DNA of 64,000 nt, from the NCBI GenBank assembly GCA_958296045.1, contig CATQHT010000003.1:1003246-1067245 (forward strand), given 5' to 3'. The stretch's first letter is position 1; each line of letters begins with the position of its first letter. The notes beneath the pieces were generated by a model. The model worked only from the letters and a program-made list of their open reading frames with translations, made no database searches and was not told where the DNA came from. The position numbers were made by a program, and so were the translations under genes. The stretch comes from Rhodothermales bacterium. Its GTDB lineage: Bacteria > Bacteroidota > Rhodothermia > Rhodothermales > Bin80. Below are positions 47,945 through 57,462 of the stretch, piece by piece.

Positions 47945-49557
47945 TGAATGCGCGTGAGCGTGGCTGGGCCATCGATAAGCAGCAGATCTTTGCTGACAAC
48001 GGCTACAGTGGTGCAACCCTCGCTCGCCCCGGATTGGACGCCCTGCGCGACCTGGTCTCCCACGGCGTCCTGGCGTATGTGTTGGTCTTGTCTCCTGATC
48101 GGCTCAGTCGTAAGTTCGCCTATCAGGTTCTGCTTCAGGAGGAGTTCGAACGATACAATGCCCGTATCGTCTTCGTAGAAGAACCCGATAACGCGACGCC
48201 GCAACAGGTACTGTTGCGGCAGATTCTGTCCGTACTGTCAGAGTATGAGCGTACCCAGATTGCTGAGCGCTCTCGCCGCGGCAAACTCTATCGGGCCCGC
48301 CAGGGCTCTCTGAACATGATCAGCAGGTCCCCCTATGGTTATGACCTGATCCGCAAGACGGAGACCTCTGGCGCGCGACTGGTGATAAATGCGTCTGAAG
48401 CGGCGGTCGTACGTCTGATTTTCAAGCTTTATACCGAAAAGGGTGGCACCATGCCGACGGTGGCACGGAAACTGGATGCACTGGGCCACGCACCCCGGCA
48501 CGCAAAGTACTGGAGCACTTCCACCATTTCTGCCATCCTGCGCAATGAGGCCTACATTGGTAAGGCCGCGTATCAGAAGACGACCAAGTTGGAGAAACGT
48601 GTTCGGCATAATCGCACCGGGCGCAGCAAGAACGGTGCGGTACGGCGTTTGTCTTCACGAACGGCTCGTCCACGAGAAGAGTGGATTACCTTGCGCGTGC
48701 CACCAATTGTTGACGAAGCAACCTTCCAACGTGCACAAGAGCGGCGCAAACATAACCGTCGCTTTTCCGTGCGAAACACGCGTGCGCCAAGTCTTTTGCA
48801 GGGGCTATGTATCTGCGCGCATTGCGGATATGCGATGGGACGGCTCCAACATAAGAACAGCCGCAGAAAATACTATCGGTGTATGGGGACGGAGGGCTGG
48901 CGGTTTCCCGAAGGTGCCGTATGCGACAACCCCTACGTTAACGCCGAAGCTCTCGACGCAAGGGTGTGGACGACGGTGGTGGGATTGCTGGAAGCTCCTG
49001 AACTCGTTCAGGCCGAGATTGGTCGTCGAGTCAAAGCGGCACGGGACAAGGGCCCAGCGCAACGGCGCAAGGGCGAGTTGCAAAAGGAGCGTCTGAGCTG
49101 TGGAAGGCAAAGCCGCCGACTGGTGGATGCATACCAGCAAGGCCTTATAAATCTGGACGAGCTGCGCGATCGAACCGGACCGCTGCAAACGCGACAGCGG
49201 GCCATTGAATCCGAGCTCAGGGCACTACAGGCCGATCGGATGGACGCCGCGTCTACCTTGACGCTCGCCCACAGTGTTCAGAAATTTGTGGCGCGGATGC
49301 ACGAAGGCGAAAAGGACCTGTCCATCGAAGAACGGCAGCAGTTGGTTCGGCTCTTGGTTCGCGAAGTACGCGTCGGCAAAACTGAAGTCACCATATGCCA
49401 TTGCATTCCGCTGGCACCCTCAGCAGACCCCAAGCAACGCTCCGACACGTCCCTGGCCTCACCGGCTAGCGAAAAAGATTTTTTGATTCCACGTCGTGTT
49501 AAAGACGTAACGGATAAGCGCCCAGGCGGCACCAAGCGCAAGCACCACACCGGATAA
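47844..49557 (+). pseudogene. large serine recombinase, frameshifted at the N-terminus
   Basis: The N-terminal start MKQEEKIAAVI (ATG 47844) and the catalytic YVRVSSESQRRQQTIDSQLE segment lie in different frames. A two-base loss near 47877 would explain it. From GTG 47878 the frame is open to 49557. It has the resolvase core (VLVLSPDRLSRKFAYQVLLQ, SEYERTQIAERSRRGK), a Recombinase domain (TISAILRNEAYIGKA), a zinc ribbon (CICAHCGYAM ... C) and a C-terminal coiled region. Without the first strand the enzyme is probably inactive, unless the GTG start suffices. The stop lies 66 bases beyond the right terminal repeat, inside the permease DNA. Confidence 0.82.
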
Positions 49558-49698
49558 CGTGGCTATCAGACCCAAACAAAGGTATTCCACCAGCATAATC
49601 AGATAGGTCTGTCGACGCGAAGCTCCGAGCGTCTTCAGCAACACTACCTCCCTGGTGCGGGCGCGGCGACTGACCAGCACAGCCCCGGCCATAGCTAA
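49492..49698 (-). pseudogene. FtsX-type permease, middle-C fragment (piece 2 of 3)
   Basis: Minus-strand frame AMAGAVLVSRRARTREVVLL, then KTLGASRRQTYLIMLVEYLC, ending ALIRYVFNTT where the recombinase element begins. It matches the same part of the intact permease (LAGATMVSRQARVREVALLK, TLGASRRQVYAVLCSEYLLL). It is bounded by the TnpB element on one side and the recombinase element on the other. Confidence 0.85.
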
Positions 49699-49788
49699 AG
49701 GCTGGCGAAATATTAACTTAGCCTGTCTGGAACCATCGGCTCCGTAACTGCGCAGATGCTATGCACGCCGATAACCGCTCCCGCCTGA

Positions 49789-49980
49789 ATGTCGGAAATA
49801 GTCCTTATTTACGTTTCACGTAGCGCCCTTGACGCTGCTTTCGGTCTGGCCCTGCGCGAAGGGGCGCCGTACATGGACGTCGTGCGCCGAGCCGTTGTCG
49901 ATGAGGCCATTGCGTACTCGAAGCGGATACGGGCTGCCCAGACGGCACGCCTGAAAGCCGGTCCACGAGAGCAGTCGTAG
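49789..49980 (+). CDS. small ribbon-helix-helix-like protein next to tnpB
   Basis: 63 aa: a short strand (MSEIVLIYVSRSALDAAFGL) followed by two helices (GAPYMDVVRRAVVDEAIAYS, KRIRAAQTARLKAG). The pattern suits an Arc/CopG-type repressor. It ends 2 bases before the tnpB frame opens and shares its strand, so the pair is probably one transcript. It may regulate the TnpB element. No specific family recognised. Confidence 0.5.
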   Translation: MSEIVLIYVSRSALDAAFGLALREGAPYMDVVRRAVVDEAIAYSKRIRAAQTARLKAGPREQS

Positions 49981-49982
49981 CC

Positions 49983-51274
49983 TTGCTCCTGAGCCAGATA
50001 TACCGCTGCTATACAAAGAAGGCGGGCTATGCCCGCCTGCGGCGGATGTTCGTTAACGGTAAGTGGGTCCGCCACTGGGCGGTCGAACAATGCCGCAACG
50101 CACACAAGGCAGCAGAGAAGCATCCGAGCTATTTCACATTGACGAAGCTCTGGACGGCCGCCCGCTACGCCGATGAGCGCAATCTCGAGTTCGGCGTGAC
50201 GGAGCAGCGTTCTGTGATCAGGGGCGTGACGGAGGGTTACAAGCGCTTTTTCAATAAGCACAATGCGCGGCCGCCGCGTTTCAGCGGCGACTTGGTGAAG
50301 AGCTTCAGGCTGCTACGAAAGCCCGAACGCGTCAGGCGCCAAGACTATCGCGTTCGCATCAAGGGCGTTGGGTACGTCCGTTTTACCGATCGGCGCGGGC
50401 TGATCAAGCGCTACGGCTGCAAGTTCGTGCGCATCGTGCGGTCGTCGCTGGGTACCGAATACACGATACAAGTCGTGTACGAGCGCCCCGAGGCGCCAGA
50501 GAACAGCTGCGCAGACACGCCGATGGCCGTGGACCTTGGCTGCAAGGCCATCGCGACGCTGGCGGATGGAAAGAGCTACGCGCCCATCAAAAGAGTGAGC
50601 CCTGCAGGGACGCTTTGCAGCGTCGGGCTGCTAAGACGAAGAAAGGCACGCGTCTGCGCCGAAAGCGGTTCGGTGCTTGGCGCAAGGAGGCCGAGCGCGT
50701 AGTAAGACGCAACCGCGGGTACCGCCACGAGGTGGCTGCCGACGTCGTCAAGCGATCCGCGAATCTGTTTCTGGAAGACCTGAAAGTGGAACGCATGACA
50801 CGCGCCGGTGGCAGCCGCAAGACGGGGCTGAACCGATCGATGCGCGCGCAAGGGCTGTACGAATTGGTGCAGCTGTTGAAGTACCAATCCACTTTGCTTG
50901 GCGGCAAGGTGGAGCTGGTTCCGCCGAACGACACAACGCAGAGATGCAGCGCTTGCCATCACAAGCCGGAGGAAAGGCTACGCCTGGCTGACAGGAAGCA
51001 TCGTTGTGCCATGTGCGGAAAGACCCAGTGCCGCGACGTTAACGCGGCGTTGAACGTGTTGTATCGGGGCCTTTGCCCTGATGGATGGGCGGCGAGCCTA
51101 TCGTACGCCCAACACGTGTCTGCTCACCCGGACGCTGAGCGGCATCCGCTGTTGGATGCTGTGGCGGGTCTGGGGAGTGTACAGCATCGTGCTCGTGAGC
51201 TGCATCCGCAGGGGTGTTGCGCACCCACGAGTTTAGGCGAAATTGACCACCGGCCAACCAGGCAGATAGGTTAA
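49983..51274 (+). pseudogene. tnpB: tnpB (RuvC nuclease), one frameshift near 50,590
   Basis: Two overlapping frames make one TnpB. The first (TTG 49983 to 50702) has the N-terminal YRCYTKKAGYARLRRMF region and RuvC-I (MAVDLGCKAIATLADGK). The second (to 51274) has RRAAKTKKGTRLRRKRFG, RuvC-II (LFLEDLKVERM), the zinc finger CSAC ... CAMC and RuvC-III (CRDVNAALNVL). All catalytic Asp/Glu/Asp and the four Cys are kept. A one-base indel around CAAAAG (50587-50592) separates them; sequencing error, recent mutation or programmed frameshift are all possible. TnpB is an RNA-guided DNA nuclease in IS605/IS607 elements. Its guide RNA would be expected near the 3' end, toward 51288, but I could not define it. 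Confidence 0.8.
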
Positions 51275-51291
51275 GTTTTCGCCAGCCCTAA

Positions 51292-53445
51292 GATCCCAGC
51301 GATGATGCAGAACAGCGCCATAGAGCGCAGAATCGTGTTGACGCGGCCGATGACTGCATCAAGAACACGCAGGATCAGGTCCAGACTGATGGCCGCGACA
51401 CTCGGATACTCCGCCGCCAACGTTGCCTGTAGCCTGCCCGCTGAGGCTTCGCCACCCGCGCGCGTGGCGAGAACATACACCTGGGGTACCGATTCCAGCA
51501 CGCCTGCAGGGAAGACCCAGGAGAAGTTGGGCCTCATCTGCTGCCAGTCCACGCGCCAGACGCTGGTAAGGCGGGTAGTGACCGGCACTCCCTGCACGTC
51601 AAAGACAATGGTGTCCCCCAGTCCCAACGTCAGCGCGTCCTCTGTGAGCCCCTGTTCCACGGAGACGGGCACCGGCGCATCGGGGTTTGTATGCGTTCCG
51701 ACAAACTCGCCTGCCACCACCGTTTCGCTGGTAGCCAGCGTGTCCCGGTATGTGGACCGGTACTCACGCGTGTGCGCCCATGTGAGCGCGGACGCACTGT
51801 CCGCGCGTATCTCGTTAATCGTCCGCCCTCCAATCTCCTTGATACGCATGGTAACCATAGGTGCTACGTCGGTGGCTGTAAGGCCCTGCGCCGTAAGCAG
51901 TGCCCGAACGCCGTCCACCTCACTTGGCTGGATATCGAACAGAATCATGTCGGGTCGATCCTCGCCACCGAGCCCCTCGAGGCGACTTATCACCGACCGT
52001 TCCACCAGCATCATTGTCAGTATGAGGAACGTACCCAGACCCAGCGCCAGAATCATCAGGATGGTCTGGTTGCCCGGCCGAAACATGTTCGAGATGCCTT
52101 GCCGCCACTCGTATCGCAGGGACCACGGAAGCAGCCGGCGCGCTCCTCTTGTGAGGCCTGCACCTACGAATGCCAGAAAGCTGAACACCAGCCCCAGCCC
52201 GGCGACATGGATCAGGCTTCGCGTACGCCTCCAGACTGCACTATGGAGCAGATCGCCAGTCCTGTTGCGGCCACAACGCACAGCGCAGCGCCTGCAGCAT
52301 GTGAACGATCTCGGCTCGATGGTCGTACGCACCGCACTTAGCGGCCACAGTGTAAAGACCATGGTGACAACGAGGCCCGTCCCGAGTCCGACCGCTATTC
52401 CTTGCGGCTAGAGCCTACCAGACACATTCACAGGCAGAACATCACGCGTCACAACCGGCAAGAGCTGCTGGACCGATACCCCCAGCACACATCCGGCAAT
52501 GCCCGCGAGAAGACCTAATGCCAACGCCTGCGCCAGGTACACGGCAAAGGTGCGCCCGGTAGTCGCGCCCAGACACCGCAATGCGGCGATGGCGCCCAGC
52601 CGCTTGGTCATATGGACATGGAGCGCGCTTCCGATGCCCAGCCCGCCAAGTACCAGCGCCAGAAATCCGACCAGCCCCAGGAACGTGGCCATGATGCCGA
52701 GCGCTTCCCCCCAGGCTTCCTTCTCTTCTTCGATGGTGTCCAGTCCCACCTCGTACGTATCGAGGTGGTTCTGCATGTCGTTGCGGAGGGACTCAGTATC
52801 AACGTCACCATCGACGCGGAAATAGACCTCGTAGGTGGCTCGTGCACCTCTGGCAAGCAGCGAGGTATCTATCTGCGCCAGGTCCAGGTACACGGCCGGA
52901 TTCACCAGGCGCGCCATGCCCGATGAACGAGGCGCCGACACCACGGACCCAGCCACCCTGTACCGTATGCTTCCCACCTGCACGGAGTCCCCGAGTTGCA
53001 CGCTATACGCGCGCATCACACTGCCATCCACCAGCGCATGCTGGCCGCGGTGCAGCGCGATCCTGGCGGACGGAGGATCCGTCTCGATGGTACCATAGAA
53101 CGGGTAACCCGGCTCGCTGGCACGAATGGTGACTAGGCGAGCTGCTCGTTGCCGGGTAAAGAGCGCCATGGAAGCACAGGATACACGCCGGACCTGCGCG
53201 CCCCCAATGGAATCGATTAACGCCTCTGTAGCCGACTCAAACGGCCGGTTGCGCTCAAGGCTCATGTCGGCGCCCAACAGCACTTGCGCCTCCGAATCTA
53301 TGGCGCCTTCCAAGTTCAGACCGAAGGAAGAGATGGCTACCACAGCAGCGACGCCCGTCGCCATGGAGCACAGGTAGAGCGCCAAGCGCCGCCGGCTGCC
53401 CATCGTGTCCCGCCACGCCATCCTCCAAGTCCAGCCGCGTAGCAC
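51292..53445 (-). pseudogene. FtsX-type ABC permease, N-terminal and middle part (piece 1 of 3)
   Basis: Starts MLRGWTWRMAWRDTMGSRRR, like the intact paralogue that precedes it by 48 bases. It runs well to PVNVSGRL, then TAG (52408-52410) and on in frame (PQGIAVGLGTGLVVTMVFTL). Around 52200-52340 the homology hops through the other two frames (HMLQALRCAL, then AATGLAICSIVQSGG) and returns at LIHVAGLGLVFSFLAFVGAG. It continues to FCIIAGIL at the TnpB element edge. So it had a nonsense mutation and two frameshifts besides two insertions. The whole ancestral gene spans 53445 to 47165. Confidence 0.85.
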
Positions 53446-53493
53446 GAGTTCAGGAATCCTGCGGATCGTCAGGAGACCAGCGTGCTGCCGCCG

Positions 53494-56004
53494 TCATGCG
53501 GCGCTCCGTCGAAGGGCCATAAGCGGCGTCTGGGCATACACGCCGCGCGTGCTCAGAAGACCCACGCCGAGCATCAAACCCATAAGGATAACCACGGCAG
53601 AGACTAGCGGCTGCCACGGCGCCCAGAGCGCCACCTGGAGCTGAAATCCTGTGACCGCCCATGTGACGGCCAAAGCCAGACCCAAACCAGTAGCCGCTAC
53701 CACCAAAGCCAACAAGAGGTATTCGGAACACAGCACAGCATATACCTGGCGCCGGGAGGCTCCCAGAGTCTTGAGGAGCGCAACCTCCCTTACTCTTGCC
53801 TGGCGGCTGACCATCGTTGCTCCCGCGAGCACCATAATCCCGGCAGCCACACTGAACAAGGAAAGGAACCGAATCACAGAGCTGATGCGTCGGAGCACCT
53901 CCCCAAGCACACCCAGCACCAGGGGCAGATTAAACATGTGAAGGTCGGGAAATCGCTCTGTCGCAGCTCCGTAAAACATAGATACCGCCTGTGCGTCGGC
54001 GCCTACGAGCGCGTATGAACGGAAGTGAGGCAGTGCTTGGAGAGCTCCATCAGGCAGGACCAGTGAACCGCGACCGCCGTCTTGCCATCCCCCAGCCTCC
54101 ATGCTGGGGGCAGGTACAACGCTGGAGACGTACACATCCACGGTATCTTCATCAAATACGACAAGCCGCACGGTGTCGCCCACCGCCAGGCTCAGCTCCG
54201 ACTCCTGGGCTCTCTGGGTTATTCCTATGGGGGCGACAGCGCTGGAGCCATCCCACTGCTTCACGTAGTCACCCTCCAGGGCAATCAGGGAGTCTGGATG
54301 ATCTCGGGCAAAGCTTGCTATTGACCATGGACGCACTTCTGGCCCATCAGCCATAGCGTTGCCCGGTGGCCCGAAAACTGAGTCCACGGTTACCCGCACA
54401 AAACTTGACGTGGAATGGATTTCGAGATCGTGGCTATGGATGAGCGCCTCCACTCCTGGCACATCTGACGATGGTACTCGCGTCAGCATCAGGTCCGGCA
54501 TCGCATCTTCCAGGCTGTCGAATGTCGTGGCTTCGCGGCTGACGGCTCCCTCCACAAGGACCTGCGCCATAATCATGACCGTTCCCATCCCGAGCGCGAT
54601 CACCATCATGAGGGTCTGGTTGTTGGGACGGTGCAAGTTGGCCATCCCCTGCCGCCAGACGTAGCTGCGCACGACGGGGCTGATGGCACGGCTAAGCCGG
54701 ATCACGCCAAAAGCGACAAGCGCCAGGATGCCCAGGCATACGCCGATGACCCCCAGATACAGCAATGCGACAAGCATGCTGCCGGTCTGGGTCATCGCAC
54801 AGATGAAGATCCCCAGACCTACAAGGCCATATGCTCCCAGCCGCTTCTTCACAAATGGTCGTTGGCCAAAGGCCGACCGCAGCGCTTCCAGGGGTGCGAC
54901 ACTACGCAGACTCGCAAGCGGAACCAGGGCGAAAACCAATGTGGCGCCTGTCCCCAGTCCAGCACCAGCAAGCAACCCACGGGGAGAGACGCTATAGTCA
55001 ATATCTACCGGAAGCAGGTCAGCGAATCCCATAGGCAGCAGGACTTGCCCCAGCGATCCGACAACCCCGGCTAAGAGGCCAACCGCCAGTCCCATCATGA
55101 GCGCTTGAGCCAAGTAGATGCCAGCTGCCTGACCCTTGGACGCACCCATGCAGCGCAGCAATGCAATCGAGTCCCGGCGCTCCTTCAGATGCACCTGTAG
55201 GACACTGCCTACGCCGAGGCCGCCAAGCAAGAGCGCAAAAAAGCCCGTGATCCCGAAGAACCGCTCAAACAGGTTCAGGAATTCCTGCCAGTCTTCTTTT
55301 TCGTCGTCCCTAGTCCGCACGCTGAGATCGTGTGCGGCACGAATTTCCTCTCGCAGTGCTTCGAGGTCCTGGTCGCCGTCGAGTCTTACAAATGCTTCAT
55401 ATGCCGCAGCGGCGCTCTGGAGTGAATCCAATTCGCTCAGTGCCATGTATATGGGCGGCTCCATCAGCATCTGTATCGCGCGTTCCGTTCGCGACCCAAG
55501 CAATATGCCAGCGACCGCGAATCGCTTCCCGCGAATAGTCAGTGAGTCGCCCGGTGCTGCGCTGATGGCCGCTTGCACGCCCTGTGACACAAGGACACCG
55601 GCGCCTTGGCGAAACTGCTCCGCTGCTTCAGGCGGGCTCACGAGGAATTCGCCGTAGAGTGGGAAGTGCCTATCCATCGCCCGGACTCGCACCGTCCGCG
55701 TCAGCCTGGAGCGGTCGTGTCGCGCCTGGGCGGCAAAAGACACCTGACGTGACTGAGTGCCGCCTAGCTCACTCAGCATCGCAGCCAACTCTTCGGATAT
55801 CGGTTCATCGCTCCTGATGCGCAGGTCGCCACCCAGCAGCGATCCCGCGTCACGATTTATCGTACGCTCCATGCTGGACACGAACGATAGGATCGATACC
55901 AGCGCAGCTACGCCGACCACCATGGCCGACAGAAAGAGCGCTAGGCGCCGCCGGCTGCCCCTGCTATCCCGCCAGGCCATCTGCCATGTCCAGGGATTGA
56001 GCAC
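53494..56004 (-). CDS. FtsX-like ABC transporter permease (YbbP-like)
   Basis: 836 aa, intact. An N-terminal membrane helix (LALFLSAMVVGVAALVSILS) and large periplasmic domain are followed by FtsX helices (FFALLLGGLGVGSVLQVHL, LLRCMGASKGQAAGIYLAQA). A second periplasmic domain and a second FtsX block (ATMVSRQARVREVALLKTLG) follow, the double-FtsX layout of E. coli YbbP. It should work with the ATPase whose gene ends 11 bases upstream, on lipoprotein or lipid-type cargo. The following gene is a decayed tandem copy. Confidence 0.92.
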   Translation of the reverse strand: MLNPWTWQMAWRDSRGSRRRLALFLSAMVVGVAALVSILSFVSSMERTINRDAGSLLGGDLRIRSDEPISEELAAMLSELGGTQSRQVSFAAQARHDRSRLTRTVRVRAMDRHFPLYGEFLVSPPEAAEQFRQGAGVLVSQGVQAAISAAPGDSLTIRGKRFAVAGILLGSRTERAIQMLMEPPIYMALSELDSLQSAAAAYEAFVRLDGDQDLEALREEIRAAHDLSVRTRDDEKEDWQEFLNLFERFFGITGFFALLLGGLGVGSVLQVHLKERRDSIALLRCMGASKGQAAGIYLAQALMMGLAVGLLAGVVGSLGQVLLPMGFADLLPVDIDYSVSPRGLLAGAGLGTGATLVFALVPLASLRSVAPLEALRSAFGQRPFVKKRLGAYGLVGLGIFICAMTQTGSMLVALLYLGVIGVCLGILALVAFGVIRLSRAISPVVRSYVWRQGMANLHRPNNQTLMMVIALGMGTVMIMAQVLVEGAVSREATTFDSLEDAMPDLMLTRVPSSDVPGVEALIHSHDLEIHSTSSFVRVTVDSVFGPPGNAMADGPEVRPWSIASFARDHPDSLIALEGDYVKQWDGSSAVAPIGITQRAQESELSLAVGDTVRLVVFDEDTVDVYVSSVVPAPSMEAGGWQDGGRGSLVLPDGALQALPHFRSYALVGADAQAVSMFYGAATERFPDLHMFNLPLVLGVLGEVLRRISSVIRFLSLFSVAAGIMVLAGATMVSRQARVREVALLKTLGASRRQVYAVLCSEYLLLALVVAATGLGLALAVTWAVTGFQLQVALWAPWQPLVSAVVILMGLMLGVGLLSTRGVYAQTPLMALRRSAA

Positions 56005-56014
56005 CGCGCCCTCC

Positions 56015-56728
56015 TTAGGTGTTGTTGATGGGCCCGAAAGCGTGTGTCTTCGTATCGGAAGCGATCGCGCCGCCTTTCAGGGACAGGATCCTGCTTGCCC
56101 GCGCCGCCAGCTCCAGGTCGTGTGTTACTGTGATGAGCGTCGTACCTGCTTCGCGGTTGAGATCCAGAAGCAGGTTTTCGATGGTAGCACTGGTTGCCGC
56201 GTCCAGGTTGCCGGTTGGTTCGTCCGCAAAGAGGATGGCGGGGCGGTTGATGAAAGCGCGCGCCATCCCTACGCGCTGCTGCTCACCGCCACTAAGCTGC
56301 GCGGGATAGTGGTGCCCGCGATCTCCCAACCCCACCTCATTGAGAAGCTCTTGTGCGCGTGCACGCGCCTTCCGGTCCCGCCGCAGTTCCGCCGGGACCA
56401 TGACATTTTCCAGCGTGGTGAGCGTCGGAATAAGGTTGAAGGTCTGGAAGACGAAGCCCACCTTCTCATTGCGCAGCGATGCACGCGCGTTTTCGTCCAG
56501 GCGGGCGACGTCGGTTCCGCACAGCTCCACAGTGCCGCTCGTCGGCGTATCCAGGCCAGCGCAGAGCCCCAGCAGCGTCGTTTTGCCACTGCCGGAAGGG
56601 CCGACAATCGCGATCGTCCCGCCGGGTGGCGCTTCGAATGTGACATCCTTCAGCACCGTCAGGGACCCCGACCCACTCTTGTACGTTTTCGTCAGCTGCG
56701 TCACGCGCAGGATCATTGAGTCGGGCAT
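56015..56728 (-). CDS. ABC transporter ATP-binding protein (YbbA/LolD-like)
   Basis: Start at ATG 56728 (MPDSMILRVTQLTKTYKSG); earlier in-frame codons overlap the divergent hydrolase gene. 237 aa with Walker A GPSGSGKTT, Q-loop VFQTFNLIPTLTTLENVMVP, signature LSGGEQQRVGMARAF, Walker B ILFADEPTGNLD and switch HD in VTHDLELAARA. It matches the LolD/MacB-type ATPases that pair with FtsX permeases. Its divergent overlap with a TesA-type hydrolase reproduces the tesA-ybbA-ybbP order known in E. coli. Confidence 0.94.
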   Translation of the reverse strand: MPDSMILRVTQLTKTYKSGSGSLTVLKDVTFEAPPGGTIAIVGPSGSGKTTLLGLCAGLDTPTSGTVELCGTDVARLDENARASLRNEKVGFVFQTFNLIPTLTTLENVMVPAELRRDRKARARAQELLNEVGLGDRGHHYPAQLSGGEQQRVGMARAFINRPAILFADEPTGNLDAATSATIENLLLDLNREAGTTLITVTHDLELAARASRILSLKGGAIASDTKTHAFGPINNT

Positions 56729-57462
56729 CGCGCCACCATGGGAATTATTGTCGGCTGCGGGCAATAAACATTCTGGTGGCGCTTTCTGTTCTGGCCTCGT
56801 GCGGTCGATCGCCCAATCCGTCGCCGGCGCCGCCTGTCGCACCACCCGCTGCTGTAGAGGCACCCGATGCGGCGCCGGCACCCTTGCGTGTTGTATTCCT
56901 TAGCAACAGCATCACTGCGGGGTACGGCGTTGATCCGGCTCTGGCGTTTCCGGCGGTGATTCAGGCCAGGGCCGATTCGTTGGAGTGGCCTGTGAGCGTA
57001 GTGAACGCAGGGCTAAACGGCGAGACCACTGCAGGCGGGCCGAGCCGGCTACCGTCGCTCTTGCGCACCTCTCCAGACGTGCTGATCTTGGAGTTGGGCG
57101 CTAATGACGGGCTGAGGGGACTGGATCCCGCGGTGACGAAGGAGAATCTGCGCCAGATAATCGAGATGGTGCGCTCCGAGGTGCCGGGCCTTGTTGTGAT
57201 TTTGGCTGGCATGCAGGTACCGCCGAGCATGGGCGCCGCGCACGCCACCGCGTTTCGGGGGGTTTATGTGTCGCTTCATCGCGAGACGGGCGTGATCCTG
57301 ATCCCTTTCATCCTCGCAGGCGTTGGTGGCAATCCATCGCTGAACCTGTCTGATGGTATCCATCCCAACGCCGCTGGGCACAGGATCATTGCGGACCTGG
57401 TCTGGGAGACACTGGCTCCGCAGCTACACACGCGCTTACTTACCACCCAGCCGCACCTGTGA
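56716..57462 (+). CDS. SGNH hydrolase, TesA-like lipoprotein
   Basis: 248 aa from TTG 56716, overlapping the divergent ATPase start by 13 bases; the true start is uncertain. A lipobox-like LSVLASCG suggests lipid attachment. The SGNH blocks are LSNSITAGYGVDPALAFP (block I, with the Ser kept but SNSI in place of GDSL), VVNAGLNGETTAGGPSRL (II), LELGANDGLRG (III) and DGIHPNAAGHRII (V, Asp and His). TesA-type enzymes cleave thioesters or lysophospholipids in the periplasm. Confidence 0.88.
   Translation: MSRASRHHGNYCRLRAINILVALSVLASCGRSPNPSPAPPVAPPAAVEAPDAAPAPLRVVFLSNSITAGYGVDPALAFPAVIQARADSLEWPVSVVNAGLNGETTAGGPSRLPSLLRTSPDVLILELGANDGLRGLDPAVTKENLRQIIEMVRSEVPGLVVILAGMQVPPSMGAAHATAFRGVYVSLHRETGVILIPFILAGVGGNPSLNLSDGIHPNAAGHRIIADLVWETLAPQLHTRLLTTQPHL

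Larger units (their letters stand above)
47313..49491 (+). mobile_element. serine-recombinase element with 12-bp inverted termini
   Basis: The ends are TGGAATCAAAAA at 47313-47324 and its inverse TTTTTGATTCCA at 49480-49491. Outside both ends lies the same permease gene (pieces 3 and 2), which proves insertion. Inside are a small DNA-binding-type gene (47411-47731), an overlapping short frame and a serine recombinase. No clear target duplication is visible. I have not matched this layout to a named element. Confidence 0.75.
49699..51288 (+). mobile_element. TnpB-carrying element with inverted termini and TAA duplication
   Basis: Inward-reading ends are AGGCTGGCGAAAATATTAAC from 49699 and GGGCTGGCGAAAACTTAACC from 51288 (12 of the first 13 bases identical). 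Both sides carry TAA (49696-49698 and 51289-51291), consistent with a 3-bp target duplication. Removing the element restores the permease reading ...GIL-AMAGAVLVSRR. Cargo: a 63-aa RHH-like protein and a frameshifted TnpB. Classical IS605/IS607 TnpB elements lack such ends. Confidence 0.78.

Noticed and set aside
10933-53445. Reassignment of TAG to an amino acid
   Set aside because: Intact genes here end with TAG (thiolase 17874-17876, FecR 38005-38007, DUF4097 10339-10341), and several TAG-bearing genes also carry frameshifts or TGA.
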